Positions 1 to 6,118 of a stretch of 6,132 nucleotides of DNA are shown here, piece after piece. Position 1 is the first letter of the stretch. Each line of letters begins with the position of its first letter. Under the pieces are notes generated by a model. The model saw nothing but the letters and a program-made list of their open reading frames with translations. It did no database searches and was not told where the DNA came from. Position numbers and translations under genes: made by a program. The DNA is from CAWEPK01 sp049521495 (GTDB taxonomy: Bacteria; Desulfobacterota; Syntrophorhabdia; Syntrophorhabdales; WCHB1-27), in the NCBI GenBank assembly GCA_049521495.1, contig JBEKOT010000130.1, forward strand, positions 1 to 6,132. Direction: 5' to 3'.

Positions 1-18
1 GTGCTCCTGAGATACGGG

Positions 19-41
19 AAAATGAAGCCGCCACAGGCGGC
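19..41 (-). terminator. Possible intrinsic terminator reading leftwards
   Basis: On the minus strand a perfect 6-bp GC stem (GCCGCC / GGCGGC, positions 41-36 and 32-27) with a 3-nt loop is followed by TTCATTTT (26-19). The all-GC stem and T-rich tail fit a Rho-independent terminator. The stem is short, the T tract is interrupted, and no minus-strand gene ending here is identified, so the call is tentative. Confidence 0.3.
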
Positions 42-90
42 GCACCATCTGGGCTCACCGGCCGTTGACTATGTTATGCGCCACATAAAG

Positions 91-119
91 TTGAGGACTT
101 CCCATCAAGGTCCTATATT
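91..119 (+). promoter_or_regulatory. Candidate sigma70-type promoter upstream of the 157-aa ORF
   Basis: TTGAGG (91-96) and TATATT (114-119) are separated by exactly 17 nt. They match the -35 consensus at 4/6 and the -10 consensus at 5/6 positions. Transcription would start near 126, giving a leader of roughly 230 nt before the ATG at 355. The lower-quality -35 box and the long leader keep this tentative, but no better promoter is seen in 1-354. Confidence 0.35.
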
Positions 120-173
120 TAATGGGTATTCCTGGAGATGATACTGCTGAAAGAATGATGGCCTAAAGGCACG

Positions 174-281
174 ATGGCGAAGATGGATCACCGTATCCGT
201 TCCTCTCTGGTCGAGAGATATGCGAAAGAGTTGGAGGAGGTAACCTGCTACACAAGAAATAGGGCCGGGCCGAACTCATAG
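174..281 (+). CDS. Doubtful small ORF, 35 aa
   Basis: An ATG at 174 (or the in-frame ATG at 183) opens a 35-codon frame closed by TAG at 279-281. A weak AAAGG (165-169) lies 4 nt upstream. The product is charged and predicted helical in its middle (VERYAKELEEV), ending CYTRNRAGPNS. It lies downstream of the candidate promoter at 91-119 and ends 73 bp before the next gene. It could be a small leader protein, a fragment of a decayed gene, or chance. I do not recognise it; the helical, protein-like composition is the only reason to list it. Confidence 0.2.
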   Translation: MAKMDHRIRSSLVERYAKELEEVTCYTRNRAGPNS

Positions 282-354
282 ACAGTATATTTTCGATGCC
301 AGGTAGCCGGCGAAATCTGCGGGCCTGTATCGTAAAGATGATGGGGAGAGTATT

Positions 355-828
355 ATGCGCAAACGGATAATGAGTCGAAGCTCGAAGGAGTCCCTACCTA
401 CCGATCAGGGCTGGGTGGATTTGGAGCGTCTCGCGCAGGTCGAGATCACGTCGGAGGAGGCGGGACACCCCGTGGAGTCGGCGCTCACAGCGGGCGGCGG
501 GCCGGGCTGGCTGGCTGGTGCTGCCGGGGAACAGACGATTCGACTGGTGTTCGACGAGCCGCTGCCAATCAGGAAAATTCAAATAGTATTCGAGGAAGAA
601 ACGAAGAAGCGGACCCAGGAGTTTGTGCTGCGATGGTCCGGGGATGCCGGTCGATCTTTTCGGGAGATTCTGCGCCAGCAGTACACTTTTAGCCCGGGCG
701 GCACTACATGCGAGGTCGAAGAGTACGACGTCGCTCTGAATGGCGTGACGGTGCTCGAGCTGAGGGTTATACCGGACATAAGCGGGGGAGATGCCCGGGC
801 GTCGTTGGCCCGGCTGCGGCTTGCGTGA
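355..828 (+). CDS. Conserved hypothetical protein, discoidin (F5/8 C)-like carbohydrate-binding type
   Basis: The 157-aa product has no signal peptide, transmembrane segment or cysteine pair, so it is probably cytoplasmic. The start is ATG 355 with GGGGAG (343-348) 6 nt upstream; the internal ATG at 370 lacks this spacing. After a basic N-terminus (1-12), residues 20-45 (GWVDLERLAQVEITSEEAGH) lead into alternating hydrophobic strands (about 60-68, 73-80, 88-94), a WSGDAG turn followed by REILRQQYTFSP (103-114), and a final strand pair ending in ISGGDARASLARLRL (142-156). This beta-rich layout, with a terminal segment that names the object of comparison (LELRVIP), resembles galactose-binding/F5-8 type C domains. 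From memory, close full-length relatives occur as uncharacterised single-domain 'carbohydrate-binding' proteins in many Gram-negatives. A sugar ligand is not shown here. It is a single gene, and composition matches its neighbours. Confidence is high that it is a gene, low for function. Confidence 0.8.
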   Translation: MRKRIMSRSSKESLPTDQGWVDLERLAQVEITSEEAGHPVESALTAGGGPGWLAGAAGEQTIRLVFDEPLPIRKIQIVFEEETKKRTQEFVLRWSGDAGRSFREILRQQYTFSPGGTTCEVEEYDVALNGVTVLELRVIPDISGGDARASLARLRLA

Positions 829-860
829 CTCCGGGCCATTTTCAACCCCATTTTAAGCCT

Positions 861-886
861 CAAACGGCCGGCCGGCCTTTGATTTT
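861..886 (+). terminator. Possible weak terminator: GGCC-repeat palindrome
   Basis: CAAA-C-GGCC-GGCC-GGCC-TTTG (861-881) can fold with paired GGCC arms, a GGCC loop and an outer CAAA/TTTG pairing with one bulged C, followed by ATTTT. It sits 33 bp after the stop of the 157-aa gene and just before secA, the expected place for a terminator. The fold is short, and its tail overlaps the -35 box of the secA promoter, so it may equally be chance or a protein-binding palindrome (866-877 is a perfect 12-bp palindrome). Confidence 0.3.
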
Positions 887-907
887 GGCCTGCCCCTGTG
901 GTACAAT
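879..907 (+). promoter_or_regulatory. Strong sigma70 / extended -10 promoter of secA
   Basis: TTGATT (879-884) and TACAAT (902-907) are spaced by 17 nt, and a TG dinucleotide at 899-900 places an extended -10 motif one base before the -10 box. This is the best promoter match in the window. Counting from the -10 box, transcription should begin near A914, only about three bases before the secA ATG at 917. The promoter would drive secA and, by read-through, argJ. Confidence 0.7.
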
Positions 908-916
908 GTGGGCACT

Positions 917-3520
917 ATGGTAGGGAATTTACTCAAAAAAATAATCGGCACTAAGAACGAGCGGGAGCTGAAAAGGATCGCGCCTCGCATCGAGGAGATC
1001 AATGGCTTCGAGGAAAGGATGCGCTCCTTCTCTGACGAGCAGCTTAAGGGGGTTACGCCCCTTCTAAGGGAGCGGCTCGGCAACGGGGAAGAGCTCGATT
1101 CGCTCCTGCCCGAGGCCTTTGCAGCCGTGAGAGAAGCCGCGAGAAGGACGATCAACATGCGCCACTTCGATGTCCAGCTCGTCGGGGGCATAGTGCTCCA
1201 TGAGGGGAAGATCGCCGAGATGGCGACCGGCGAGGGCAAGACCCTTGTGGCAACCCTTTCCGTCTACCTCAATGCTCTTGGTGGAGAGGGCGTCCACGTG
1301 GTTACGGTGAACGACTATCTCGCAAAGCGGGATGCAGAATGGATGGGACCTATCTATTCCTTTCTCGGCATTTCGGTGGGCGTTGTAGTGCACGGTCTCG
1401 ACGACCCGGAACGCAAGGAGGCCTACGCCTGTGATGTAACATACGGCACGAACAACGAGTTCGGCTTCGATTATCTCAGAGACAACATGAAATATTCCCT
1501 GGACGAATTCGTCCAGAGGCCGTTCAACTACGCGATTGTCGACGAGGTCGACAGCATCCTCATAGACGAGGCCAGGACGCCCCTCATCATATCGGGTCCA
1601 GCCGAGGAGTCCACCGACAAATACTACAAGATCAACAGGCTCATCTACCAGCTCAAGAAGGAGGCGGATTTCAAGGTGGATGAGAAGGCCAAGAGCGCCT
1701 ATCTCACGGAAGAAGGCGTGGCGAAGATCGAAAGGATCCTGAAGGTCGACAACCTGTACGATCCGAAGTACGTCGAGTTCCTCCACCACATCAATCAGGC
1801 CCTGAAGGCGCATCACCTCTTCGCCAGGGACGTCGATTATATCGTGAAGGACGGCCAAGTCATTATCGTCGATGAATTTACGGGCAGGCTTATGCCTGGA
1901 AGACGGTTCAGCGACGGCCTCCACCAGGCCTTGGAGGCGAAGGAGAACGTCAAGATCGAGCGGGAGAACCAGACGCTCGCCACCGTGACCTTCCAGAACT
2001 ACTTCCGCATGTACGCAAAGCTCGCGGGCATGACGGGCACGGCAGACACGGAGGCGATGGAGTTCAGGAAGATATACAACCTGGACGTCGTGGTAATCCC
2101 CACCAACCGGTCTCTTATAAGGACGAACTTTCCCGACGTAGTGTACAGGACCGAGCGGGAGAAGTTCAAGGCCGTCGTCGGCGAGATCGACGATCTTTAC
2201 AAAAGGGGAAAGCCGGTTCTGGTGGGAACTCTCTCTATAGATAAATCGGAGCGGCTGTCCGAGATGCTCAAGAGAAAGGGCATACCTCATCATGTTCTTA
2301 ATGCGAAGATCCACGAACGGGAGGCTGAGATCGTCGCACAGGCCGGAAGGTACAAGGCAATCACCATCTCGACGAACATGGCCGGAAGGGGGACGGACAT
2401 ACTCCTTGGCGGCAACCCCGCTTTCCTGGCCCGCATGCTGGCGAAGGGCAAGGAGGACAAGGAGACTTGCACAGCCGCCCTCGAAGAAGCCAGACAAATC
2501 TGCGAGAAGGAGAAGGCGCAGGTCATTGCGGAAGGAGGGCTCCACATCCTCGGGACGGAACGGCACGAATCGCGCAGGATCGACAACCAGCTGCGGGGCC
2601 GCTCCGGAAGGCAGGGCGACCCTGGCTCATCGCGGTTCTATGTCTCCCTCGAGGACGAGATCATGCGCATCTTCGGCTCCGACCGCATTTCGCCCCTCCT
2701 CGGCAAGCTGGGCATGGAAGAGGACATGCCTATAGAGCACCGCCTGATCACGAAGGCCATAGAGAACGCCCAGACCAGGGTGGAGGCGCACAACTTCGAC
2801 ATACGAAAGTACCTCCTCGAATACGACAACGTGATGAACAAGCAGCGCGAGACCGTCTACGGCATGCGCAAGGAGATTATCAACGACGGCGACATGAGGG
2901 AGCGCATAGTCGACCTCGTTGACGAGATAATAGAGGGCTTCGCGAACGAGTATGCGCCTGAGAAGGTCTACCCGGAGGAATGGGACATCGCCTCCCTCAA
3001 GAACCGGACCTACGAAACCTTTTTCTTCCACATCGACATCGGCGATCTTGACTTCAAGTCGATCACCCAGGCGGGTCTTGTCGAGAAGGTAAGGACGGCG
3101 GTGCTATCCGCGTACGAGGCAAAAGAGAAGGAATTCGGCGAGGTGCTCCGGAACATAGAGCAATACCTTGCCCTGAGCTCCCTGGACGGCCATTGGAAGG
3201 AGCACCTCCTTTCGCTCGACCACCTGAGGGAGGGCATCGGCCTTCGAGGCTACGGACAGAAGGACCCCTTAAGGGAATACCAGAGGGAGAGCTTCGACCT
3301 TTTCCTCGATATGCTGGACAGGGTCAATCAAGATACGGTGCAGAAGGTTTTTGCCATCCAGCCCGCCAGGCATGAAGATATGAAGCCGGAGGGACCGGTG
3401 ATTTTCTTTAACAGGGGCGAAGAAGAAACACCCGCCCAGTCGGGGCGCAAGACAGGCAGAAACGACCCCTGTCCGTGCGGGAGCGGCAGGAAGTACAAGA
3501 AGTGCTGCGGCAGAGGTTGA
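917..3520 (+). CDS. secA: Protein translocase subunit SecA
   Basis: SecA is the ATPase motor that pushes unfolded preproteins through the SecYEG channel; it shuttles between cytoplasm and inner membrane. The 867-aa product is complete (E. coli SecA is 901 aa). In order: N-terminal LLKKIIGTKNERELKR (5-20); Q-motif region HFDVQLVGG (83-91); Walker A ATGEGKT (103-109); VNDYLAKRDAEWMG (131-144); YGTNNEFGFDYLRDN (176-190); Walker B DEVD (209-212); preprotein-binding segment around 220-370; GMTGTA (371-376); second NTPase domain with NMAGRGTD (487-494) and GRSGRQGDPGSSRF (561-574); helical scaffold/wing and HWKEHLL (759-765); a short linker; and a zinc-binding tail CPC-x8-CC (852-864) that normally contacts SecB or ribosome. 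ATG 917 is preferred over GTG 908 because it aligns with the family N-terminus and GTG 908 lies upstream of the predicted transcription start. No Shine-Dalgarno is visible. argJ follows 4 bp later. Confidence 0.98.
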   Translation: MVGNLLKKIIGTKNERELKRIAPRIEEINGFEERMRSFSDEQLKGVTPLLRERLGNGEELDSLLPEAFAAVREAARRTINMRHFDVQLVGGIVLHEGKIAEMATGEGKTLVATLSVYLNALGGEGVHVVTVNDYLAKRDAEWMGPIYSFLGISVGVVVHGLDDPERKEAYACDVTYGTNNEFGFDYLRDNMKYSLDEFVQRPFNYAIVDEVDSILIDEARTPLIISGPAEESTDKYYKINRLIYQLKKEADFKVDEKAKSAYLTEEGVAKIERILKVDNLYDPKYVEFLHHINQALKAHHLFARDVDYIVKDGQVIIVDEFTGRLMPGRRFSDGLHQALEAKENVKIERENQTLATVTFQNYFRMYAKLAGMTGTADTEAMEFRKIYNLDVVVIPTNRSLIRTNFPDVVYRTEREKFKAVVGEIDDLYKRGKPVLVGTLSIDKSERLSEMLKRKGIPHHVLNAKIHEREAEIVAQAGRYKAITISTNMAGRGTDILLGGNPAFLARMLAKGKEDKETCTAALEEARQICEKEKAQVIAEGGLHILGTERHESRRIDNQLRGRSGRQGDPGSSRFYVSLEDEIMRIFGSDRISPLLGKLGMEEDMPIEHRLITKAIENAQTRVEAHNFDIRKYLLEYDNVMNKQRETVYGMRKEIINDGDMRERIVDLVDEIIEGFANEYAPEKVYPEEWDIASLKNRTYETFFFHIDIGDLDFKSITQAGLVEKVRTAVLSAYEAKEKEFGEVLRNIEQYLALSSLDGHWKEHLLSLDHLREGIGLRGYGQKDPLREYQRESFDLFLDMLDRVNQDTVQKVFAIQPARHEDMKPEGPVIFFNRGEEETPAQSGRKTGRNDPCPCGSGRKYKKCCGRG
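3512..3516 (+). promoter_or_regulatory. Ribosome binding site of argJ, supporting a TTG start
   Basis: AGAGG inside the last codons of secA lies 8 nt upstream of TTG 3525. No ATG or GTG start with a better site exists nearby in this frame, and the family's conserved N-terminus begins directly after it, so TTG is the likely start. The placement suggests translational coupling to secA. Confidence 0.6.
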
Positions 3521-3524
3521 TCTA

Positions 3525-4664
3525 TTGAAGGGCGTACGGTTCTCAGGCGTAGCGTCGGGGATTAAGGCCGAAGGGCTCGACCTCGGTCTCGTCTCTTTTC
3601 GGGAGGCCGTGCCCGTCGCCGTCCTCTATACGCGCAACAAGGTCAAGGCGGCCCACATCCTTTACAATAAGAGCAAAGCCGCCGCCCGGGTGCGCGCCCT
3701 CCTGGTGAACAGCGGATGCGCCAACGCCTGCACGGGTCGCGAGGGGGTGGAAGACCTCTCGGTCATAGCGGGGCGGCTCGCAGGCCATCTCGGCATAGCA
3801 AAGAAAGAGGTCCTCTTTGCCTCGACAGGGGTAATCGGCAGGCGTCTTCCGGTGGAAAAGGTCGTTGCCGCTCTGCCGGGGCTCTTAGCCGGGCTTCACG
3901 AGGAAAACCTCGGTATCTTCGCCCGTTCCATAATGACGACCGATACGTACCCGAAAATCGTAGAGGAGACCTTGCCGGGCGGGGCGCATCGCCTTGCGGG
4001 CGTCGCGAAGGGCGCCGGCATGATGAACCCGCTTTTTGCAACGATGCTCGCCTTTGTCTTTACCGACTACCCCATCGATGGCGGCAGGCTCCGCCGGCTT
4101 TTGCCGGCCCTCGGCAGGCAGAGCTTCGAGCGCATCAGCGTTGACGGAGATACAAGCACTAACGACACGGTCATGGTCTTTTCCGGCGGCGAGGACCGAG
4201 ACGCCGACGTCGGTCCTTTCAGGCGTGTCCTCTCGAGCGTTATGAAGGCCCTCTCGCTCCTCATCGTCAGGGACGGGGAGGGGGCCACTAAAGTCGTCCA
4301 TATCACCGTGAAAGGGGCGAGGCAAAAGGCGCAGGCCGAGAGCATAGCCCGCAGAATTGCCGTTTCCCCCCTTGTCAAAACTGCTTTCTTCGGGTGCGAT
4401 CCCAACTGGGGCCGGATCATCGCTGCAGCCGGAGACGCTGGCGTGCCTCTCGATCCGGCCAAGGTCGAGATCGCTATTCAGGGGCAGGTGCTTGCGCGGG
4501 GAGGGGTCGAGATGCCCTTTTCCGAGGACCGGCTAAAACAGCTGATGGATAAACGCGAGATCGAGCTTGTAGTCGACCTCCACGTAGGCAGGGCCGGCTA
4601 CGACATTTACACGTGCGACCTAACGTATGACTACGTCAAGATAAACGCCTCCTACCGCACCTGA
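3525..4664 (+). CDS. argJ: Glutamate N-acetyltransferase / ornithine acetyltransferase ArgJ
   Basis: ArgJ moves the acetyl group from N-acetylornithine to glutamate, recycling acetate in the cyclic arginine pathway; bifunctional members also use acetyl-CoA for the first step. It is a cytoplasmic self-cleaving Ntn-type enzyme. The 379-aa product shows KGVRFSGVASGIKA (2-15), the oxyanion-hole segment STGVIG (100-105, T101-G102), MTTDTYPK (137-144... region), substrate Lys162 in AKGAGMM, and the autocleavage site ATML with nucleophile Thr173 (codon 4041-4043). Cleavage there would give chains of about 172 and 207 aa. Further on are DGDTSTNDT (207-215), RDGEGATK (249-256), GCDPNWGR (290-297) and the conserved C-terminus KINASYRT (N374, T379). 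It is slightly shorter than many homologues (about 390-410 aa), but no key motif is missing. It probably shares the secA transcript and is separated from other arg genes, so arginine control is not evident. Mono- versus bifunctionality cannot be read from sequence. Confidence 0.96.
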   Translation: MKGVRFSGVASGIKAEGLDLGLVSFREAVPVAVLYTRNKVKAAHILYNKSKAAARVRALLVNSGCANACTGREGVEDLSVIAGRLAGHLGIAKKEVLFASTGVIGRRLPVEKVVAALPGLLAGLHEENLGIFARSIMTTDTYPKIVEETLPGGAHRLAGVAKGAGMMNPLFATMLAFVFTDYPIDGGRLRRLLPALGRQSFERISVDGDTSTNDTVMVFSGGEDRDADVGPFRRVLSSVMKALSLLIVRDGEGATKVVHITVKGARQKAQAESIARRIAVSPLVKTAFFGCDPNWGRIIAAAGDAGVPLDPAKVEIAIQGQVLARGGVEMPFSEDRLKQLMDKREIELVVDLHVGRAGYDIYTCDLTYDYVKINASYRT

Positions 4665-4674
4665 AGGTTTGCGC

Positions 4675-5400
4675 TCAAATCCGTCTCCTTTGCCTCGCAG
4701 CCTCGTAGGCCGATGCGGCAAAGGCGGATGCCACGTTTAAAGATGAAAAAGCAGCGGTCGTCGGTATCTTAAGGAGGAGGTCGCACCTCTCCCTGGTGAG
4801 CCTTTTGAGCCCTTCCTCGCCGCCGAAGACCAGGCACAGGGGGACCGTAAGGTCTGCCTTGTAAAGGTCCATGTCCGCCCTCTCGTCGAGGCCGAAGCAA
4901 AAAACGTTCCTTTTCTTGAGTTCTTCTATGTGCCGGGCCAGGTTCGCCACGCGGCTTATCCTGATGTGCTCGATCCCCCCCCTTGCGACGTTGATGACCG
5001 TACCGGTCACGCTGCACGCCTTATCGCGAGGGATGAAAAGGGCGTCGAGGCCGAAACATGCTGCAGTCCTGATCACATTGCCCAGGTTCTGCGGGTCGTA
5101 CACGCCGTCAAAAGCCGCAAAGAACGGTTTCCCGAGGGAATGCACCTCTCCGAGGAGCGCGTCCGGGTCGGCATAGGTGAATTCCTCGGTCTCAAGGCAG
5201 ATGTGTGATCTTACTTCCCTGAACCGCCTCCGGAACTGCTCCCCAGAGACAACCCGCACCGACACCCCGGCCTTTCTTGCCTCCTCTATGGCCCCCGCAG
5301 ACGCCCCCTCGTGCCCCGCCTCGACCCAGAGCCTTGCGGCCCTCTCAGGATGGGCTCGCAGCTGCTCGATAATGCTATTCCTGTTGGCCAGATAGGGCAT
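4675..5400 (-). CDS. rlmB: TrmH/SpoU-family rRNA 2'-O-methyltransferase, RlmB type
   Basis: This is a SAM-dependent RNA ribose methyltransferase with the SPOUT trefoil-knot fold. The RlmB subgroup methylates 23S rRNA G2251 (E. coli numbering) in the P-loop. The 241-aa product matches RlmB length (E. coli 243). An N-terminal substrate-binding domain (about 1-75, beginning LANRNSIIEQLRAHPERA) precedes the catalytic domain: motif 1 FDGVYDPQNLGNVIRTA (97-113, Asn105 and catalytic-type Arg111), motif 2 LVFGGEEGLKRLTRERCD (190-207), and motif 3 IPTTAAFSSLNVASAFAAS (212-230, Asn222). Motif 2 has GGEEGL where the family normally has GxExxGx, one residue longer. Start ATG 5400 is fixed by an in-frame TAG two codons upstream. 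It overlaps the pyrF 3' end by 26 bp and is probably translationally coupled. The exact rRNA target is inferred; another TrmH-family specificity is possible. Confidence 0.88.
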   Translation of the reverse strand: MPYLANRNSIIEQLRAHPERAARLWVEAGHEGASAGAIEEARKAGVSVRVVSGEQFRRRFREVRSHICLETEEFTYADPDALLGEVHSLGKPFFAAFDGVYDPQNLGNVIRTAACFGLDALFIPRDKACSVTGTVINVARGGIEHIRISRVANLARHIEELKKRNVFCFGLDERADMDLYKADLTVPLCLVFGGEEGLKRLTRERCDLLLKIPTTAAFSSLNVASAFAASAYEAARQRRRI

Positions 5401-6106
5401 CGGCTATCTGTTCCTCCACAAAGGCGAGCGTTTCCACGGGGTCTTTCGCGGCAAGCACGGTCCGCCCAAGCACGATATAGGTCGCCCCTTTCCGGATCGC
5501 CTCGCCAGGCCCGGCGGTCCTTTTCTGGTCGTCCTTCGTATCCGAGATTCTCACGCCCGGCGTAACGATTACGAACTCCGTACCGCACGACTCCCTTATC
5601 AGGTCTATCTCCTGACCTGAAGCAACGACCCCGTCCAGACCAGCCTCTTTCGCTAGAAGAGCGAGGCGTCTTGTAAGCTCCCTCGGCGACATCCCGATGC
5701 CCATCCTCTTCAATTCCGCGTCATCGATACTCGTGAGCACGGTAACGGCAATAATGACGGGCCGTCTGACCGCTTGAGTTCCTGCTGCCTCTTCGACGGC
5801 CTCTCTCGCCTGGGCCATCATGGCAAAACCGCCTGAGGCATGGACGTTGAACATGTCGACGCCCAGCTTTGCAGCCTCGACGGCCGCCTTCGAGACCGTA
5901 TTGGGGATATCGTGGTATTTCAGGTCAAGGAAAACCTTTGCTCCCCGGTCCTTCAGGAAATCTACGATCTTGGGGCCGCAATGCGTGAAGAGCTGCTTGC
6001 CCACTTTGAACATGCCCACGTGCCCTCCAAATCGGGAGACCAGTTCCTGTGCCTCGCGGAAGTTCTCGACGTCAAGGGCCAGGATCATCCTTTCCTTCGC
6101 GTTCAT
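5375..6106 (-). CDS. pyrF: Orotidine 5'-phosphate decarboxylase
   Basis: PyrF decarboxylates OMP to UMP, the final step of de novo pyrimidine synthesis, as a cytoplasmic TIM-barrel dimer. With the start chosen here the product is 243 aa, usual for the short bacterial class. Catalytic residues are all visible: Asp12 (ALDVENF), Lys34 (MFKVGKQ), and DLKYHDIP (61-68) with Asp61, Lys63 and Asp66. VTVLTS (121-126), VTPGVR (181-186), DDQKR (192-196) and the phosphate-binding Arg215 in LGRT complete the set. ATG 6106 is preferred over GTG 6115 because the ribosome binding site GAGGTG (6118-6113) lies 6 nt before the ATG and would overlap the GTG. The pyrF frame stays open to the window edge, so a longer N-terminus is not strictly excluded. 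Its 3' end overlaps the methyltransferase gene, indicating a two-or-more-gene operon. Confidence 0.97.
   Translation of the reverse strand: MNAKERMILALDVENFREAQELVSRFGGHVGMFKVGKQLFTHCGPKIVDFLKDRGAKVFLDLKYHDIPNTVSKAAVEAAKLGVDMFNVHASGGFAMMAQAREAVEEAAGTQAVRRPVIIAVTVLTSIDDAELKRMGIGMSPRELTRRLALLAKEAGLDGVVASGQEIDLIRESCGTEFVIVTPGVRISDTKDDQKRTAGPGEAIRKGATYIVLGRTVLAAKDPVETLAFVEEQIADALSGQQE
5412..5417 (-). promoter_or_regulatory. Ribosome binding site of the RlmB-type gene inside pyrF
   Basis: GGAGGA (5417-5412) lies within the pyrF coding sequence, about 11-12 nt before ATG 5400. The core is near-consensus, but the spacing is longer than the usual 5-9 nt. Ribosomes finishing pyrF at 5375 would pass over this start, so coupling by re-initiation is likely. 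Confidence 0.5.
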
Positions 6107-6112
6107 ATCTTC

Positions 6113-6118
6113 CACCTC
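6113..6118 (-). promoter_or_regulatory. Ribosome binding site that decides the pyrF start
   Basis: GAGGTG (6118-6113) sits 6 nt upstream of ATG 6106. The alternative GTG at 6115-6113 is part of this site itself, so the ATG is the better start. No promoter can be judged, because only 26 bp upstream are present. Confidence 0.6.

Larger units (their letters stand above)
1..354. other. Non-coding or degenerate region upstream of the 157-aa ORF
   Basis: No recognisable gene is seen on either strand. Frame 1 is open from the window edge to a TGA at 139-141 and frame 3 to a TGA at 66-68, so the 3' tail of a gene from the left cannot be excluded, but neither translation resembles a family I know. 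The stretch is rich in short perfect inverted repeats: GCCGCC-ACA-GGCGGC (27-41), TTATG-5 nt-CATAA (74-88), GCCT-AA-AGGC (161-170) and TCTCT-5 nt-AGAGA (204-218). The 5' half could be an intergenic regulatory region or the eroded end of a mobile element; the sequence alone does not decide. Confidence 0.5.

Noticed and set aside
286..291. TATATT as a -10 box for the 157-aa gene
   Set aside because: No acceptable -35 hexamer exists 16-18 nt upstream (the sequence there is GC-rich), so it was not called a promoter.
908..910. GTG start for secA giving an 870-aa protein
   Set aside because: It directly follows the -10 box and lies upstream of the predicted transcription start. ATG 917 aligns with the usual SecA N-terminus.
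1064..2566. 500-codon open frame antisense to secA
   Set aside because: It lies wholly inside secA, whose motifs are intact throughout. The antisense product is a low-diversity L/V/D/R-rich sequence matching no family, as expected from the complement of GC-biased codons.
4083..4119. GCCGGC-TTTT-GCCGGC hairpin flanked by GGCAGGC repeats
   Set aside because: It lies mid-argJ and encodes conserved-length sequence (GGRLRRLLPALGRQ). It has no T tract after the stem, so it is most likely a codon-composition effect rather than a terminator.
3885..4325. 146-codon antisense frame within argJ, and similar shadows elsewhere in secA, argJ, pyrF and the methyltransferase gene
   Set aside because: Each overlaps a gene with complete family motifs and has no ribosome binding site or recognisable product.
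6113..6115. GTG start for pyrF giving a 246-aa protein
   Set aside because: The GTG is part of the GAGGTG ribosome binding site for ATG 6106, so it would have no site of its own.
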